A stretch of 35,709 nucleotides of DNA from a virus, in the IMG/VR virus record IMGVR_UViG_3300020438_000122, positions 1 to 35,709 of that record; one strand, written 5' to 3'. Positions 6,073 to 11,475 of the stretch are shown here, one piece after another; the stretch's first letter is position 1, and each line of letters starts with the position of its first letter. The notes beneath the pieces are model-generated. The model saw only the letters and a list, made by a program, of their open reading frames with translations. It did not search any database and was not told the origin of the DNA. Position numbers and translations under genes: made by a program.

Positions 6073-6101
6073 CATAATGACAGAATATGAGAAAATCGCA
6101 A
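6073..6101 (-). promoter_or_regulatory. Early-class promoter for gene 6067
   Basis: Reading leftward: -35 TTGCGA 6101-6096, 17-nt spacer, -10 ATTATG 6078-6073 (or CATTAT with 16), 5 nt to ATG 6067. The stretch 6102-6280 further upstream has no convincing gene. Confidence 0.6.
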
Positions 6102-6282
6102 GCTAATTCGTATCAAGCTAACTTTTTATGCGGTAAGCTATTGATACTAAGATACTTATGAAAGAAACTTTTTTTACATCACAGCGGAGAAAAAACAGGC
6201 AAAAATGCAATCTCGACTTTTTTTGTGCCATAAAGCATTGATGCTCATCGGGTTATGACATAATTTTTCGTTAAATTTTTAT

Positions 6283-6358
6283 AAGATGTTGACTGTCAGA
6301 GGCTTGGGCATGCGGCCCCCGCCCTCGTAAGTTATTGAGGGAGAAGGGTTTAGGTTAC
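6283..6358. repeat. Dispersed palindromic repeat, copy 5 (core inverted)
   Basis: AAGATGTTGA, CTG, TCAGAGGCTT arm; core GCATGCGGCCCCCGCC (C-rich on the + strand, opposite to copies 1-4 and 7-11); second arm CGTAAGTTATTGAGG. Abuts the stop of gene 6355-6657. Confidence 0.75.
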
Positions 6359-6657
6359 TTATTGATTGTAAAAAGTGAATCCTTGCCGTCAGAGATCATG
6401 ACAAAGATTTTGTCTAATTCCTTGCGAGTTTTGTTCACTTCTTGCTCAAGTTCTACGCCAACCTTTTGAGCGTGCCCCTCAAGGATAAATGGCTCATTGT
6501 CATAGCTTTCTCCATTGAGGAATTTAAGTCTTCCCTCTATACGGGCAAGAGCAAGGGCGACATTGTCAAACAAGTCACTTCTTACTGCGTTCATGGTTTT
6601 AGAAGCGGAATCGATTGCGTCCCACTTTTGGTCTATTAGGTCTTTTGTTTTAATCAT
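6355..6657 (-). CDS. Small helical protein of unknown function
   Basis: 100 residues, MIKTKDLIDQKWDAIDSASKT..., mostly helical with heptad-like spacing. Not recognised. Stop TAA lies at the edge of repeat copy 5. Confidence 0.75.
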   Translation of the reverse strand: MIKTKDLIDQKWDAIDSASKTMNAVRSDLFDNVALALARIEGRLKFLNGESYDNEPFILEGHAQKVGVELEQEVNKTRKELDKIFVMISDGKDSLFTINK

Positions 6658-6663
6658 AAGTAT

Positions 6664-6692
6664 ACTCTAAAGTAAAAAGGGGGTTTTGTCAA
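6664..6692 (-). promoter_or_regulatory. Early leaderless-class promoter for gene 6657
   Basis: -35 TTGACA 6692-6687, 17-nt spacer, -10 TAGAGT 6669-6664, 6 nt to the ATG. The TGA stop of gene 6689-6916 lies inside the -35. Confidence 0.85.
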
Positions 6693-6916
6693 GCACCAAC
6701 TTGAACTAATTCAACTTTTTCAAAGGTAGCGGAATGCTCAATCGCTTCCTCTTGTGCAAGGATGCGAGCAAGATGAGGAGAACGACCTTGCTTATCAATT
6801 CCCGCAACACGAACTCGTGGAGCTTTTCCAATTATGGATGGACTTTCACTTGGGACTTCCCAAACTTTAACACTCCAAAAGGTGGAGAACTTTTTTACTT
6901 CTATTTTCTTAATCAT
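6689..6916 (-). CDS. Small protein of unknown function
   Basis: 75 residues, MIKKIEVKKFSTFWSVKVWE...; likely beta-rich N-terminal half and a helical C-terminus. Unlike most neighbours it has a leader of roughly 20 nt ending AAAAAAGATT before the ATG. Not recognised. Confidence 0.75.
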   Translation of the reverse strand: MIKKIEVKKFSTFWSVKVWEVPSESPSIIGKAPRVRVAGIDKQGRSPHLARILAQEEAIEHSATFEKVELVQVGA

Positions 6917-6941
6917 AATCTTTTTTAACTTTCTATACTAT

Positions 6942-6970
6942 AACTTAACACAGGTTGACCCAAAAGTCAA
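6942..6970 (-). promoter_or_regulatory. Early-class promoter with leader for gene 6916
   Basis: -35 TTGACT 6970-6965, 17-nt spacer, -10 TAAGTT 6947-6942; a further TATAGT lies just downstream. The ATG is 25 nt past the -10. Confidence 0.6.
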
Positions 6971-6971
6971 A

Positions 6972-7085
6972 TTATTTCTTTAGTTTTTTTTCTAAGGCTT
7001 TGCGGATAGTGGAGAGGACATTCTTCTTGCCCTTGGCTTTCATAATGAGAGCGAGCTTCTGTAAATTCTTTTTGTTCTTAATCAT
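6972..7085 (-). CDS. 37-residue basic peptide
   Basis: Highly Lys-rich: starts MIKNKKNLQKLALIMKAKGK and ends EKKLKK. Could bind nucleic acid by charge; nothing more can be said. The stop TAA is immediately followed by the next promoter's TTGACT. Confidence 0.65.
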   Translation of the reverse strand: MIKNKKNLQKLALIMKAKGKKNVLSTIRKALEKKLKK

Positions 7086-7091
7086 ATGTAT

Positions 7092-7120
7092 AACATACCA
7101 CAAAAAACCGCATTTGTCAA
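7092..7120 (-). promoter_or_regulatory. Early leaderless-class promoter for gene 7085
   Basis: -35 TTGACA 7120-7115, 17-nt spacer ending TGTGG, -10 TATGTT 7097-7092, 6 nt to ATG. Confidence 0.85.
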
Positions 7121-7148
7121 GGATTATTTTCATTTATTTTGAAAATTG

Positions 7149-7225
7149 CCTAAAGCGTTGACTATTAAGGGTTTATGCCGCCTGCCCCCGCGCCCGTAAG
7201 GCGTTGCTTATTAAGGCTTTACGCT
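7149..7225. repeat. Dispersed palindromic repeat, copy 6 (core inverted)
   Basis: First arm AAAGCGTTGA, CTA, TTAAGGGTTT; core GCCTGCCCCCGCGCC, C-rich on the + strand; second arm GTAAGGCGTTGCTTATTAAGGCTTTAC. The TTA at 7219-7221 is the stop of the next gene read leftward. Confidence 0.8.
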
Positions 7226-7395
7226 AACGCTACCGCTAAGAACTTGGAGCGGTTAAAGTGAGGATTAAAAGCCTCGAATTCGTCCGCAAGATTACAGGCA
7301 AGCGTTGTAAGGATATTTTCCGCTTGCTCGCTTGGAGCATTGCGAAAAGAGAGGTTGAGCTTTTCAGCTACTGCGGTGAAGTGTATTCTAGTCAT
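7219..7395 (-). CDS. Small conserved phage protein (MTRxHF family)
   Basis: 58 residues: MTRIHFTAVAEKLNLS at the N-terminus and LADEFEAFNPHFNRSKFL at the C-terminus. This is the widespread small phage family that starts MTR(K/I)HF.A(I/V)A and ends ADEF...NP.F.R.(R/K)FL; function unknown. Too short for the usual ORF cut-off. The stop codon is inside repeat copy 6. No clear promoter lies in the 62 nt before it, so it probably shares the 7730 transcript. Confidence 0.8.
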   Translation of the reverse strand: MTRIHFTAVAEKLNLSFRNAPSEQAENILTTLACNLADEFEAFNPHFNRSKFLAVALA

Positions 7396-7457
7396 ATTTT
7401 TTTAGGTTGTAGTGTAAACGAAAATTGAGGTACAGATTAAGATAGTAATTAAAAACA

Positions 7458-7730
7458 TTATTCTCCGAAGATTTCACGCATGGACTCAGAAACGGAATCC
7501 ATATCGACAAGGTTTTCGTCAGAGTCAAAGTCTTCGACTTCTTCCCTTTCGACTGCGTCAAGAGAAAGAAACTCGTCTTTCACTTCGTCATCTGAAGCGT
7601 TTTGTACTCCATGCTCAAGGACAAATTCTTCTGCCTTGAGTTCTTCAAGCAAGCCTTGAAACTGCGGGGCAACTTCTGTATTGCTCGCAACTGCGTTTTT
7701 AATTAGTTCTAGTCTTTTTGATTCTGTCAT
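7458..7730 (-). CDS. Acidic protein, paralog of 5771-6067
   Basis: 90 residues, shares VAPQFQGLLEELKAE, LEHG, FLSLDAVE and LVDMDSVSES with the 5771-6067 product. Very acidic from residue 45 onward. Leaderless start. Function unknown. Confidence 0.8.
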   Translation of the reverse strand: MTESKRLELIKNAVASNTEVAPQFQGLLEELKAEEFVLEHGVQNASDDEVKDEFLSLDAVEREEVEDFDSDENLVDMDSVSESMREIFGE

Positions 7731-7736
7731 AAGTAT

Positions 7737-7765
7737 AATCTAAAGGATTTTCAGTTAAAAGTCAA
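7737..7765 (-). promoter_or_regulatory. Early leaderless-class promoter for gene 7730
   Basis: -35 TTGACT 7765-7760, preceded by AAAGC, 17-nt spacer, -10 TAGATT 7742-7737, 6 nt to ATG. Confidence 0.85.
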
Positions 7766-7784
7766 GCTTTATTTTCAACTATTT

Positions 7785-7988
7785 TTAGCGTTCGTCCCAA
7801 ACGCCTGCGTTTTGTTCCATGGACTTGAAGCCAACTCGATCTTCAAACTCTTGCATTTGGACATCGTGAAGGATGTTTTTCCATTGCTGAAGGTCGTTCT
7901 TCAGTTGGTCGATTTCTTGCGAATCGGAAGCCTTTTCAAGCTTGGCGTTTACTTCTTGGATGCGGAATTTTATTTGGAATGAGGACAT
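7785..7988 (-). CDS. Small coiled-coil protein
   Basis: 67 residues, MSSFQIKFRIQEVNAKLEKA..., almost entirely helical with heptads through residue 50. It has a leader of about 37 nt, A-rich, ending AAAAATT before the ATG. The first leader bases (ATAAGATTAAGAAAG) look like the conserved ATGATTAAGAA gene start with its ATG lost. Confidence 0.7.
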   Translation of the reverse strand: MSSFQIKFRIQEVNAKLEKASDSQEIDQLKNDLQQWKNILHDVQMQEFEDRVGFKSMEQNAGVWDER

Positions 7989-8031
7989 AATTTTTATTTT
8001 AGTAGTTTATCTTTCTTAATCTTATATATAC

Positions 8032-8060
8032 AATGTAACACAGTTTGAGCGAAAAAGCAA
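8032..8060 (-). promoter_or_regulatory. Early-class promoter with leader for gene 7988
   Basis: -35 TTGCTT 8060-8055, 17-nt spacer ending CTGTGT, -10 TACATT 8037-8032; start codon 44 nt past the -10. Confidence 0.7.
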
Positions 8061-8061
8061 A

Positions 8062-8136
8062 TTATTTCTTCACTTTTTTTTGTTTAGCTATTACAAATTT
8101 GCAAAGGATTTTTTCTCTTTCTGTTAAGTTAATCAT
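8062..8136 (-). CDS. 24-residue leaderless peptide
   Basis: MINLTEREKILCKFVIAKQK followed by a basic KVKK tail. Only 24 codons, but it has its own full-strength promoter with the start codon at +1 exactly like its longer neighbours, and ends next to the following promoter. I infer that it is translated. Confidence 0.5.
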   Translation of the reverse strand: MINLTEREKILCKFVIAKQKKVKK

Positions 8137-8142
8137 ACCTAT

Positions 8143-8171
8143 ACAGTACCACATAAACCCCCAAAAGTCAA
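8143..8171 (-). promoter_or_regulatory. Early leaderless-class promoter for gene 8136
   Basis: AAAGC, -35 TTGACT 8171-8166, 17-nt spacer ending TGTGG, -10 TACTGT 8148-8143, 6 nt to ATG. Confidence 0.8.
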
Positions 8172-8202
8172 GCTTTATTTTCACTTATTTTACTTTTTTC
8201 AC

Positions 8203-8276
8203 AAGGCGTTGAATATCAAGGGCTTAGGCGCACGGGGGCGGGCCCCGTAAGGCGTTGATTATTAAGGCTTTACGCT
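8203..8276. repeat. Dispersed palindromic repeat, copy 7
   Basis: AAGGCGTTGA, ATA, TCAAGGGCTT arm; core CGGGG, GCGGG, CCCCG hairpin; second arm GTAAGGCGTTGATTATTAAGGCTTTAC, containing the stop of gene 8270-8419. Confidence 0.85.
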
Positions 8277-8419
8277 GAGAAAAGCCCGTAACGACGAGAG
8301 CCGTCATTCGCTTTGGCTCTGCGACGAAGAAGCCTTTCGGCGTCTTTCTTTCGCATTGCGATGGATTCGACTTGCCAAACAGCACCTGCTTGGTTGAGGA
8401 TGGATTTGAGGATGAACAT
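8270..8419 (-). CDS. Small basic protein of unknown function
   Basis: 49 residues, MFILKSILNQAGAVWQVESI... then an Arg-rich segment RKKDAERLLRRRAKAND. It has a leader of about 35 nt with AAAGGAA about 6 nt before ATG, a plausible ribosome site. The stop is provided by repeat copy 7. Confidence 0.65.
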   Translation of the reverse strand: MFILKSILNQAGAVWQVESIAMRKKDAERLLRRRAKANDGSRRYGLFSA

Positions 8420-8456
8420 AATTTTTCCTTTTGTTAATGGTTTATCTTAAATGTAT

Positions 8457-8485
8457 ATAGTAGCAAGGTTTTCGGCTTTTGTCAA
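8457..8485 (-). promoter_or_regulatory. Early-class promoter with leader for gene 8419
   Basis: -35 TTGACA 8485-8480, 17-nt spacer, -10 TACTAT 8462-8457. The first transcribed bases are TTAAGATAAA, the conserved gene-start element without its ATGA. Confidence 0.8.
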
Positions 8486-8754
8486 GCTTTATTTTCGGCA
8501 ATCATCTCGTCTCTGATTTCGTGCATGATGCGAGTAAGCTCGTTTGCCTTGTCGATCTTTGACTTCTCAGTCTTGAGGTCGAAAAGCTGACCTTTCAACT
8601 CTTTAACAGTACCACCAAACACATCGTTTGCAACGGCTATAGTTAAGGCTGTTTCGGGCGTAGCCCTTGCGTTCATCCGCTCAATGGCGGTTTCCATTTC
8701 GGCAATCTCAACTTCCTTGAGTCGGATTCTTTCTTCGATCTTAATCATTTTCAT
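8482..8754 (-). CDS. Coiled-coil protein of unknown function
   Basis: 90 residues, MKMIKIEERIRLKEVEIAEME..., two helical stretches (5-30 and 48-85) separated by a loop with ATPETALTIAVANDVFGG. Starts at the first of two close in-frame ATGs, which is at the predicted +1. Its stop lies inside the next promoter. Not recognised. Confidence 0.75.
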   Translation of the reverse strand: MKMIKIEERIRLKEVEIAEMETAIERMNARATPETALTIAVANDVFGGTVKELKGQLFDLKTEKSKIDKANELTRIMHEIRDEMIAENKA

Positions 8755-8760
8755 ATATAT

Positions 8761-8789
8761 AATGTAACAGAGTTATCGGGTAATTGCAA
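8761..8789 (-). promoter_or_regulatory. Early leaderless-class promoter for gene 8754
   Basis: -35 TTGCAA 8789-8784, 17-nt spacer ending CTGT, -10 TACATT 8766-8761, 6 nt to ATG. Confidence 0.75.
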
Positions 8790-8801
8790 GCAAAATCGTA
8801 T

Positions 8802-8912
8802 TTAGTTATTCACATTGCCCTTATGCTTTGCCTTGCGTGGCAAGATCTTATTACGCCGTTTCATGGGGCGGGATTTGGGCATGATTATTGTCTTTCTTAC
8901 CTTAACTTTCAT
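8802..8912 (-). CDS. Tiny basic protein, paralog of 2565-2681
   Basis: 36 residues, MKVKVRKTIIMPKSRPMKRR..., strongly basic. Shares the MK-x-KVRK start, the KSRP motif and a KHK tail with the gene at 2565 on the opposite arm. The frame extends upstream to 8990, but that part overlaps the promoter; 8912 is at +1. Confidence 0.7.
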   Translation of the reverse strand: MKVKVRKTIIMPKSRPMKRRNKILPRKAKHKGNVNN

Positions 8913-8918
8913 ATGTAT

Positions 8919-8947
8919 AACATACCATACAATGGGGCGTTTGTCAA
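8919..8947 (-). promoter_or_regulatory. Early leaderless-class promoter for gene 8912
   Basis: -35 TTGACA 8947-8942, 17-nt spacer ending TATGG, -10 TATGTT 8924-8919, 6 nt to ATG. Confidence 0.85.
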
Positions 8948-8968
8948 GGATTATTTCATTTATTTTGC

Positions 8969-9045
8969 GTTGTAAACCCTTGGCTATCAAGGGGTTGCCC
9001 GCGCGGGGGGCGTGCAGCTAAAGCATTGTCGCTTAAGGACTTAGA
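8969..9045. repeat. Dispersed palindromic repeat, copy 8
   Basis: AACCCTTGG, CTA, TCAAGGGGTT arm (one bulge); core CCCGCGCGGGGGG; second arm AAAGCATTGTCGCTTAAGGACTTAG, which carries the stop of gene 9041-9229. Confidence 0.75.
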
Positions 9046-9229
9046 AGTCCGTCTGGTCGTGCCAGCCGAAGTCAATGTCTTCAACCTCGTGAAAGTCGAG
9101 CAGTGCAAGCTGGTCTTGCAAGCTACCAATCTCATTGCGGATCGCAACTCGATCAGCATCAGAAAGAGCGGGGCTCTTAAGGGTTTCGTGAAGGGCGGAA
9201 ATTTCTTGTTGTATTTGTTTCTTAATCAT
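9041..9229 (-). CDS. Small helical protein of unknown function
   Basis: 62 residues, MIKKQIQQEISALHETLKSP..., probable helical hairpin ending in an acidic tail. An in-frame start at 9277 lies upstream of the promoter; 9229 is at +1. Only gene between repeat copies 8 and 9. Confidence 0.75.
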   Translation of the reverse strand: MIKKQIQQEISALHETLKSPALSDADRVAIRNEIGSLQDQLALLDFHEVEDIDFGWHDQTDF

Positions 9230-9235
9230 ACATAC

Positions 9236-9264
9236 AACATACCAAAGAAACGCCGAAAAGTCAA
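9236..9264 (-). promoter_or_regulatory. Early leaderless-class promoter for gene 9229
   Basis: -35 TTGACT 9264-9259, 17-nt spacer ending TTTGG, -10 TATGTT 9241-9236, 6 nt to ATG. Confidence 0.85.
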
Positions 9265-9290
9265 GAACTTTTTTCACTTATTTTGTGTCG

Positions 9291-9364
9291 CAAAGCCTTG
9301 ACTATCAAGGGCTTAGGCGCGCGGGGGCAGCCTTCGTAAGTCGTTGACTACCAAGGGGCTCTGT
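9291..9364. repeat. Dispersed palindromic repeat, copy 9
   Basis: AAGCCTTGA, CTA, TCAAGGGCTT arm (nine pairs, one bulge); core AGGCG, 9-nt G-rich loop, AGCCT; second arm AAGTCGTTGACTACCAAGGGG, which includes the TAG stop of gene 9348-9764. Confidence 0.85.
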
Positions 9365-9764
9365 CTTGAGCTGTACCACAGAGTAGCCTATCAGCTTGGC
9401 AGGTGCGAGCATTAGCACAGCTGTATACAGCTATCACCTTGGTGCATTGCCTTACCCATTGACCACTGCCATCTATGCCCTTGTAGTAACGCCTAACAGC
9501 TTGCCAGACATTCCTGCCGTGAGACTGTACCCTCATGGTGTGGTCATAGGTGCGTGCCTGTACATAAAGCACATAGGCGTTGCCAGTAGTGTGGGCTTGC
9601 CAACGGGCTTGACCTCTACGGGCAGAGCCAGCTTGATCCTTAGTCAATGGCGTAGCTGTGCGTGGAGCAGTATCCTTTGCGTGTATCCTTGCAAGGTTGC
9701 TTGGAGTAGTGCAGTCCAGTATCATCTTCAGCACATCTAAGTTTATTATCTTATTGTCATTCAT
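9348..9764 (-). CDS. Protein of unknown function, paralog of 10684-10971
   Basis: 138 residues, MNDNKIINLDVLKMILDCTT.... The central part (residues about 48-110) matches the 10684-10971 product: RW-A-H-TGN-Y-L-VQ, then GRNVWQAVRRYYKG and WVRQCTKV. A translated frame reaches 9818, but 9764 is at the promoter +1. The family is not recognised; aromatic and basic residues dominate. The C-terminal 30 residues have no counterpart and may be a translated extension into repeat copy 9. Confidence 0.75.
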   Translation of the reverse strand: MNDNKIINLDVLKMILDCTTPSNLARIHAKDTAPRTATPLTKDQAGSARRGQARWQAHTTGNAYVLYVQARTYDHTMRVQSHGRNVWQAVRRYYKGIDGSGQWVRQCTKVIAVYSCANARTCQADRLLCGTAQDRAPW

Positions 9765-9770
9765 ACCTAT

Positions 9771-9799
9771 ACAGTACAGCATAAAGGGGTATTTGTCAA
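9771..9799 (-). promoter_or_regulatory. Early leaderless-class promoter for gene 9764
   Basis: -35 TTGACA 9799-9794, 17-nt spacer, -10 TACTGT 9776-9771, 6 nt to ATG. Confidence 0.8.
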
Positions 9800-9852
9800 G
9801 CGATATTACAAGAAACATTCAACTATTTTTATGCACAATCTTCTGCTATGTT

Positions 9853-9926
9853 GCAAGTCCTTGGCTACCAAGGGCTTAGGCGCGCGGGGGCCGCCTTCGT
9901 AAGGCGTTGAGTATCAGCAACTTAGT
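9853..9926. repeat. Dispersed palindromic repeat, copy 10 (best formed)
   Basis: AAGTCCTTGG 9855-9864, CTA, CCAAGGGCTT 9868-9877: ten pairs with one G-U. Core GGCG, 9-nt loop, CGCC. Second arm AAGGCGTTGA, GTA, TCAGCAACTT, eight of ten paired. The second arm contains the stop of gene 9922-10092. Compared with copy 9, TTGA/TCAA has become TTGG/CCAA on both sides. Confidence 0.9.
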
Positions 9927-10092
9927 GCGTGATCAACTGCTTTTCTAGCTCGTGGATCTTGGCATCAATGTCAACCTGCACAGATTGAATCTGATTGGCT
10001 TCGGATGCGTTACCCGAACGCAATGCGTTAATGCGTTGAAGCGTGAGAGCTTGGAGAGTTGCAACTAGGCGATTTATTTGTTCTTGAATCAT
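9922..10092 (-). CDS. Small helical protein of unknown function
   Basis: 56 residues, MIQEQINRLVATLQALTLQR..., two amphipathic helices. Too short for the usual ORF cut-off but has a complete promoter and leaderless start; the TAA stop lies in repeat copy 10. Confidence 0.7.
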   Translation of the reverse strand: MIQEQINRLVATLQALTLQRINALRSGNASEANQIQSVQVDIDAKIHELEKQLITH

Positions 10093-10098
10093 AGCTTT

Positions 10099-10127
10099 TA
10101 TTATGTCAGTTTTTAGAGTTTTGTCAA
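10099..10127 (-). promoter_or_regulatory. Early leaderless-class promoter for gene 10092
   Basis: -35 TTGACA 10127-10122, 17-nt spacer, -10 ATAATA 10104-10099, 6 nt to ATG. Confidence 0.8.
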
Positions 10128-10134
10128 GCCTTTT

Positions 10135-10326
10135 TTAGTTAAAAAGAGGATGAAGCTTTACATCGCTGAAGCGAATGCCAACCTTGCGATTGGTGCGGTA
10201 TGGGCGAACCATTGCGATAGTGCCAAGCGTGTCGTGCTTAGTGGCTTGAATGAATTGGAAGACTTTATTGTCTCGTGAGATAAGGACATCGCCCTTACTG
10301 AATGTATTAGTTTTATTCTTAATCAT
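10135..10326 (-). CDS. Small, probably beta-rich protein
   Basis: 63 residues, MIKNKTNTFSKGDVLISRDN..., with short beta-like segments (GDVLISRDNKVFQFI, GTIAMVRPY, KVGIRFSDV) that resemble an SH3-like barrel by pattern only. Leaderless start. Confidence 0.75.
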   Translation of the reverse strand: MIKNKTNTFSKGDVLISRDNKVFQFIQATKHDTLGTIAMVRPYRTNRKVGIRFSDVKLHPLFN

Positions 10327-10332
10327 ATGTAT

Positions 10333-10361
10333 AATGTAACAGAGTTTTAGGTAAAAGTCAA
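10333..10361 (-). promoter_or_regulatory. Early leaderless-class promoter for gene 10326
   Basis: AAAGC, -35 TTGACT 10361-10356, 17-nt spacer ending CTGT, -10 TACATT 10338-10333, 6 nt to ATG. Confidence 0.85.
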
Positions 10362-10370
10362 GCTTTTTCT

Positions 10371-10568
10371 TTACTTATTTTCGGGATGGTCGGAAAGTAT
10401 TTGCCTATCGTGGCGGATTACTCGCTCGACAATTTCTTGAGCCTCGACAAGCAATTTGTCGAGGATAGCGTTAAGTATGTCAATCTCTTCTCCTTTTGCT
10501 TTCGCTACTATGGAGGCAATGCGTACTTGCTCGTTTTGAATTTCGTTTAGTCTTTTAATCAATTTCAT
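10371..10568 (-). CDS. Small helical protein of unknown function
   Basis: 65 residues, MKLIKRLNEIQNEQVRIASI..., one long amphipathic helix followed by a basic/acidic tail. A frame open to 10607 would include the promoter, so ATG 10568 is chosen. Confidence 0.75.
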   Translation of the reverse strand: MKLIKRLNEIQNEQVRIASIVAKAKGEEIDILNAILDKLLVEAQEIVERVIRHDRQILSDHPENK

Positions 10569-10574
10569 ACATAC

Positions 10575-10603
10575 AATGTAACACACAAACAAGGAAAATG
10601 CAA
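10575..10603 (-). promoter_or_regulatory. Early leaderless-class promoter for gene 10568
   Basis: -35 TTGCAT 10603-10598, 17-nt spacer ending TGTGT, -10 TACATT 10580-10575, 6 nt to ATG. Confidence 0.75.
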
Positions 10604-10631
10604 GCAAAATCGTAAAAAGTTATTCACAATT

Positions 10632-10709
10632 ACATAAGTTGTTGAGTAGCATAGGCTTACGAGCGCAGGGGCGGCCTCCGTAACTAGTTGGCCTTCAGCA
10701 GCTTAGCGC
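10632..10709. repeat. Dispersed palindromic repeat, copy 11
   Basis: AAGTTGTTGAGTAGCATAGGCTTACG arm (partly paired), core GAGCGCAGGGGCGGCCTC, second arm AACTAGTTGGCCTTCAGCAGCTTAG. The TAG stop of gene 10684-10971 lies in the second arm. Confidence 0.7.
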
Positions 10710-10971
10710 TTACTATCTTGGTGCATTGCCATACCCAATTATCGCGCTTCTTGCTTGGGTAATTAGTGAAACCCTTGTAATAGCGAAGACCCGCTTGAAA
10801 AACATTCTTTCCGTATTGGTGAACAGTAAAGGCGTGATTCATTGACTTATTCTGTACAGTCAAGGCATAGAGGTTGCCCGTGCAATGAGCCTTCCACCTG
10901 CGTTGATTACCATGCCATTTGGGGTCAAACGGAACATTCTTCCTGCCACTCCAATCGTATGTATCTGCCAT
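10684..10971 (-). CDS. Protein of unknown function, paralog of 9348-9764
   Basis: 95 residues, MADTYDWSGRKNVPFDPKWH.... Most of its length aligns to the 9348-9764 product (RRWKAHCTGNLYALTVQ, YGKNVFQAGLRYYKG, WVWQCTKIV). Start at ATG 10971, with GAGGA about 7 nt upstream and the previous stop 5 nt upstream; longer frames overlap the membrane gene. The shared block YYKG...W(V)xQCTK looks like a small structural domain of unknown role. Confidence 0.8.
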   Translation of the reverse strand: MADTYDWSGRKNVPFDPKWHGNQRRWKAHCTGNLYALTVQNKSMNHAFTVHQYGKNVFQAGLRYYKGFTNYPSKKRDNWVWQCTKIVSAKLLKAN

Positions 10972-10975
10972 TATT

Positions 10976-11167
10976 TTATCCTCTTGAGTTGAGCCAAGCT
11001 CCCGCCATGCAGAAGAAGCAGACGAAAGGAAAAGCAAACAGGCAAGACCAATTACTTTGGTAAGTGAAGAAAGGCACAAAGAAAAAGAATGCCGAGATGT
11101 AGCCAAGGCATACAAAGGTAAGGCAGGCGATTGAATCGTGAAGAGTGTTGAGTATTGTTTTAATCAT
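10976..11167 (-). CDS. Small two-span membrane protein
   Basis: 63 residues with two hydrophobic segments (about residues 10-33 and 40-58, Phe- and Cys-rich) separated by TYQSNWS, and a short N-terminal MIKTILNTLHDS. Candidate membrane-acting early protein; function unknown. Leaderless; followed directly by the 10684 gene. Confidence 0.7.
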   Translation of the reverse strand: MIKTILNTLHDSIACLTFVCLGYISAFFFFVPFFTYQSNWSCLFAFPFVCFFCMAGAWLNSRG

Positions 11168-11173
11168 ATTATT

Positions 11174-11202
11174 ATAGTAGTATATTAGAGAGAGAAAGTC
11201 AA
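11174..11202 (-). promoter_or_regulatory. Early leaderless-class promoter for gene 11167
   Basis: AAAGC, -35 TTGACT 11202-11197, 17-nt spacer, -10 TACTAT 11179-11174, 6 nt to ATG. Confidence 0.85.
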
Positions 11203-11209
11203 GCTTTTT

Positions 11210-11389
11210 TTACTTGTCTGACATTAATTCTGTTTGCCGATTAACGAAAGCAACGAATTGCTCTTGTGAATCACGATTAGGCTTTTTTGATAAGCCTCCG
11301 AAAGTGTTTTGCTCGAAGCCACCTAAGAGCATGACCCAAAATCTTTGGGTATAGTTGAAGCGAATTGTGAGATCTTTTTTTGTGAACAT
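11210..11389 (-). CDS. Small protein of unknown function
   Basis: 59 residues, MFTKKDLTIRFNYTQRFWVM.... It resembles small phage proteins with an RFW..LGG core, but I cannot name a family. Leader of about 34 nt, purine-rich (AAAGAAAG), ending AAAATT before ATG. First gene of the leftward arm. Confidence 0.7.
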   Translation of the reverse strand: MFTKKDLTIRFNYTQRFWVMLLGGFEQNTFGGLSKKPNRDSQEQFVAFVNRQTELMSDK

Positions 11390-11423
11390 AATTTTCTTTC
11401 TTTTTTAATTTAACTTATACTAT

Positions 11424-11452
11424 AAGATACCACAGAAAAGGGCTTTTGTCAA
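11424..11452 (-). promoter_or_regulatory. Early-class promoter with leader for gene 11389
   Basis: -35 TTGACA 11452-11447, 17-nt spacer ending TGTGG, -10 TATCTT 11429-11424; ATG 34 nt further. Confidence 0.8.
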
Positions 11453-11475
11453 GCGATTTGCAAAGTTTTTTACAT

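Noticed and set aside
6158-6241. 27-codon rightward ORF between early units
   Set aside because: No spaced promoter, opposite to the arm's direction, no RBS.
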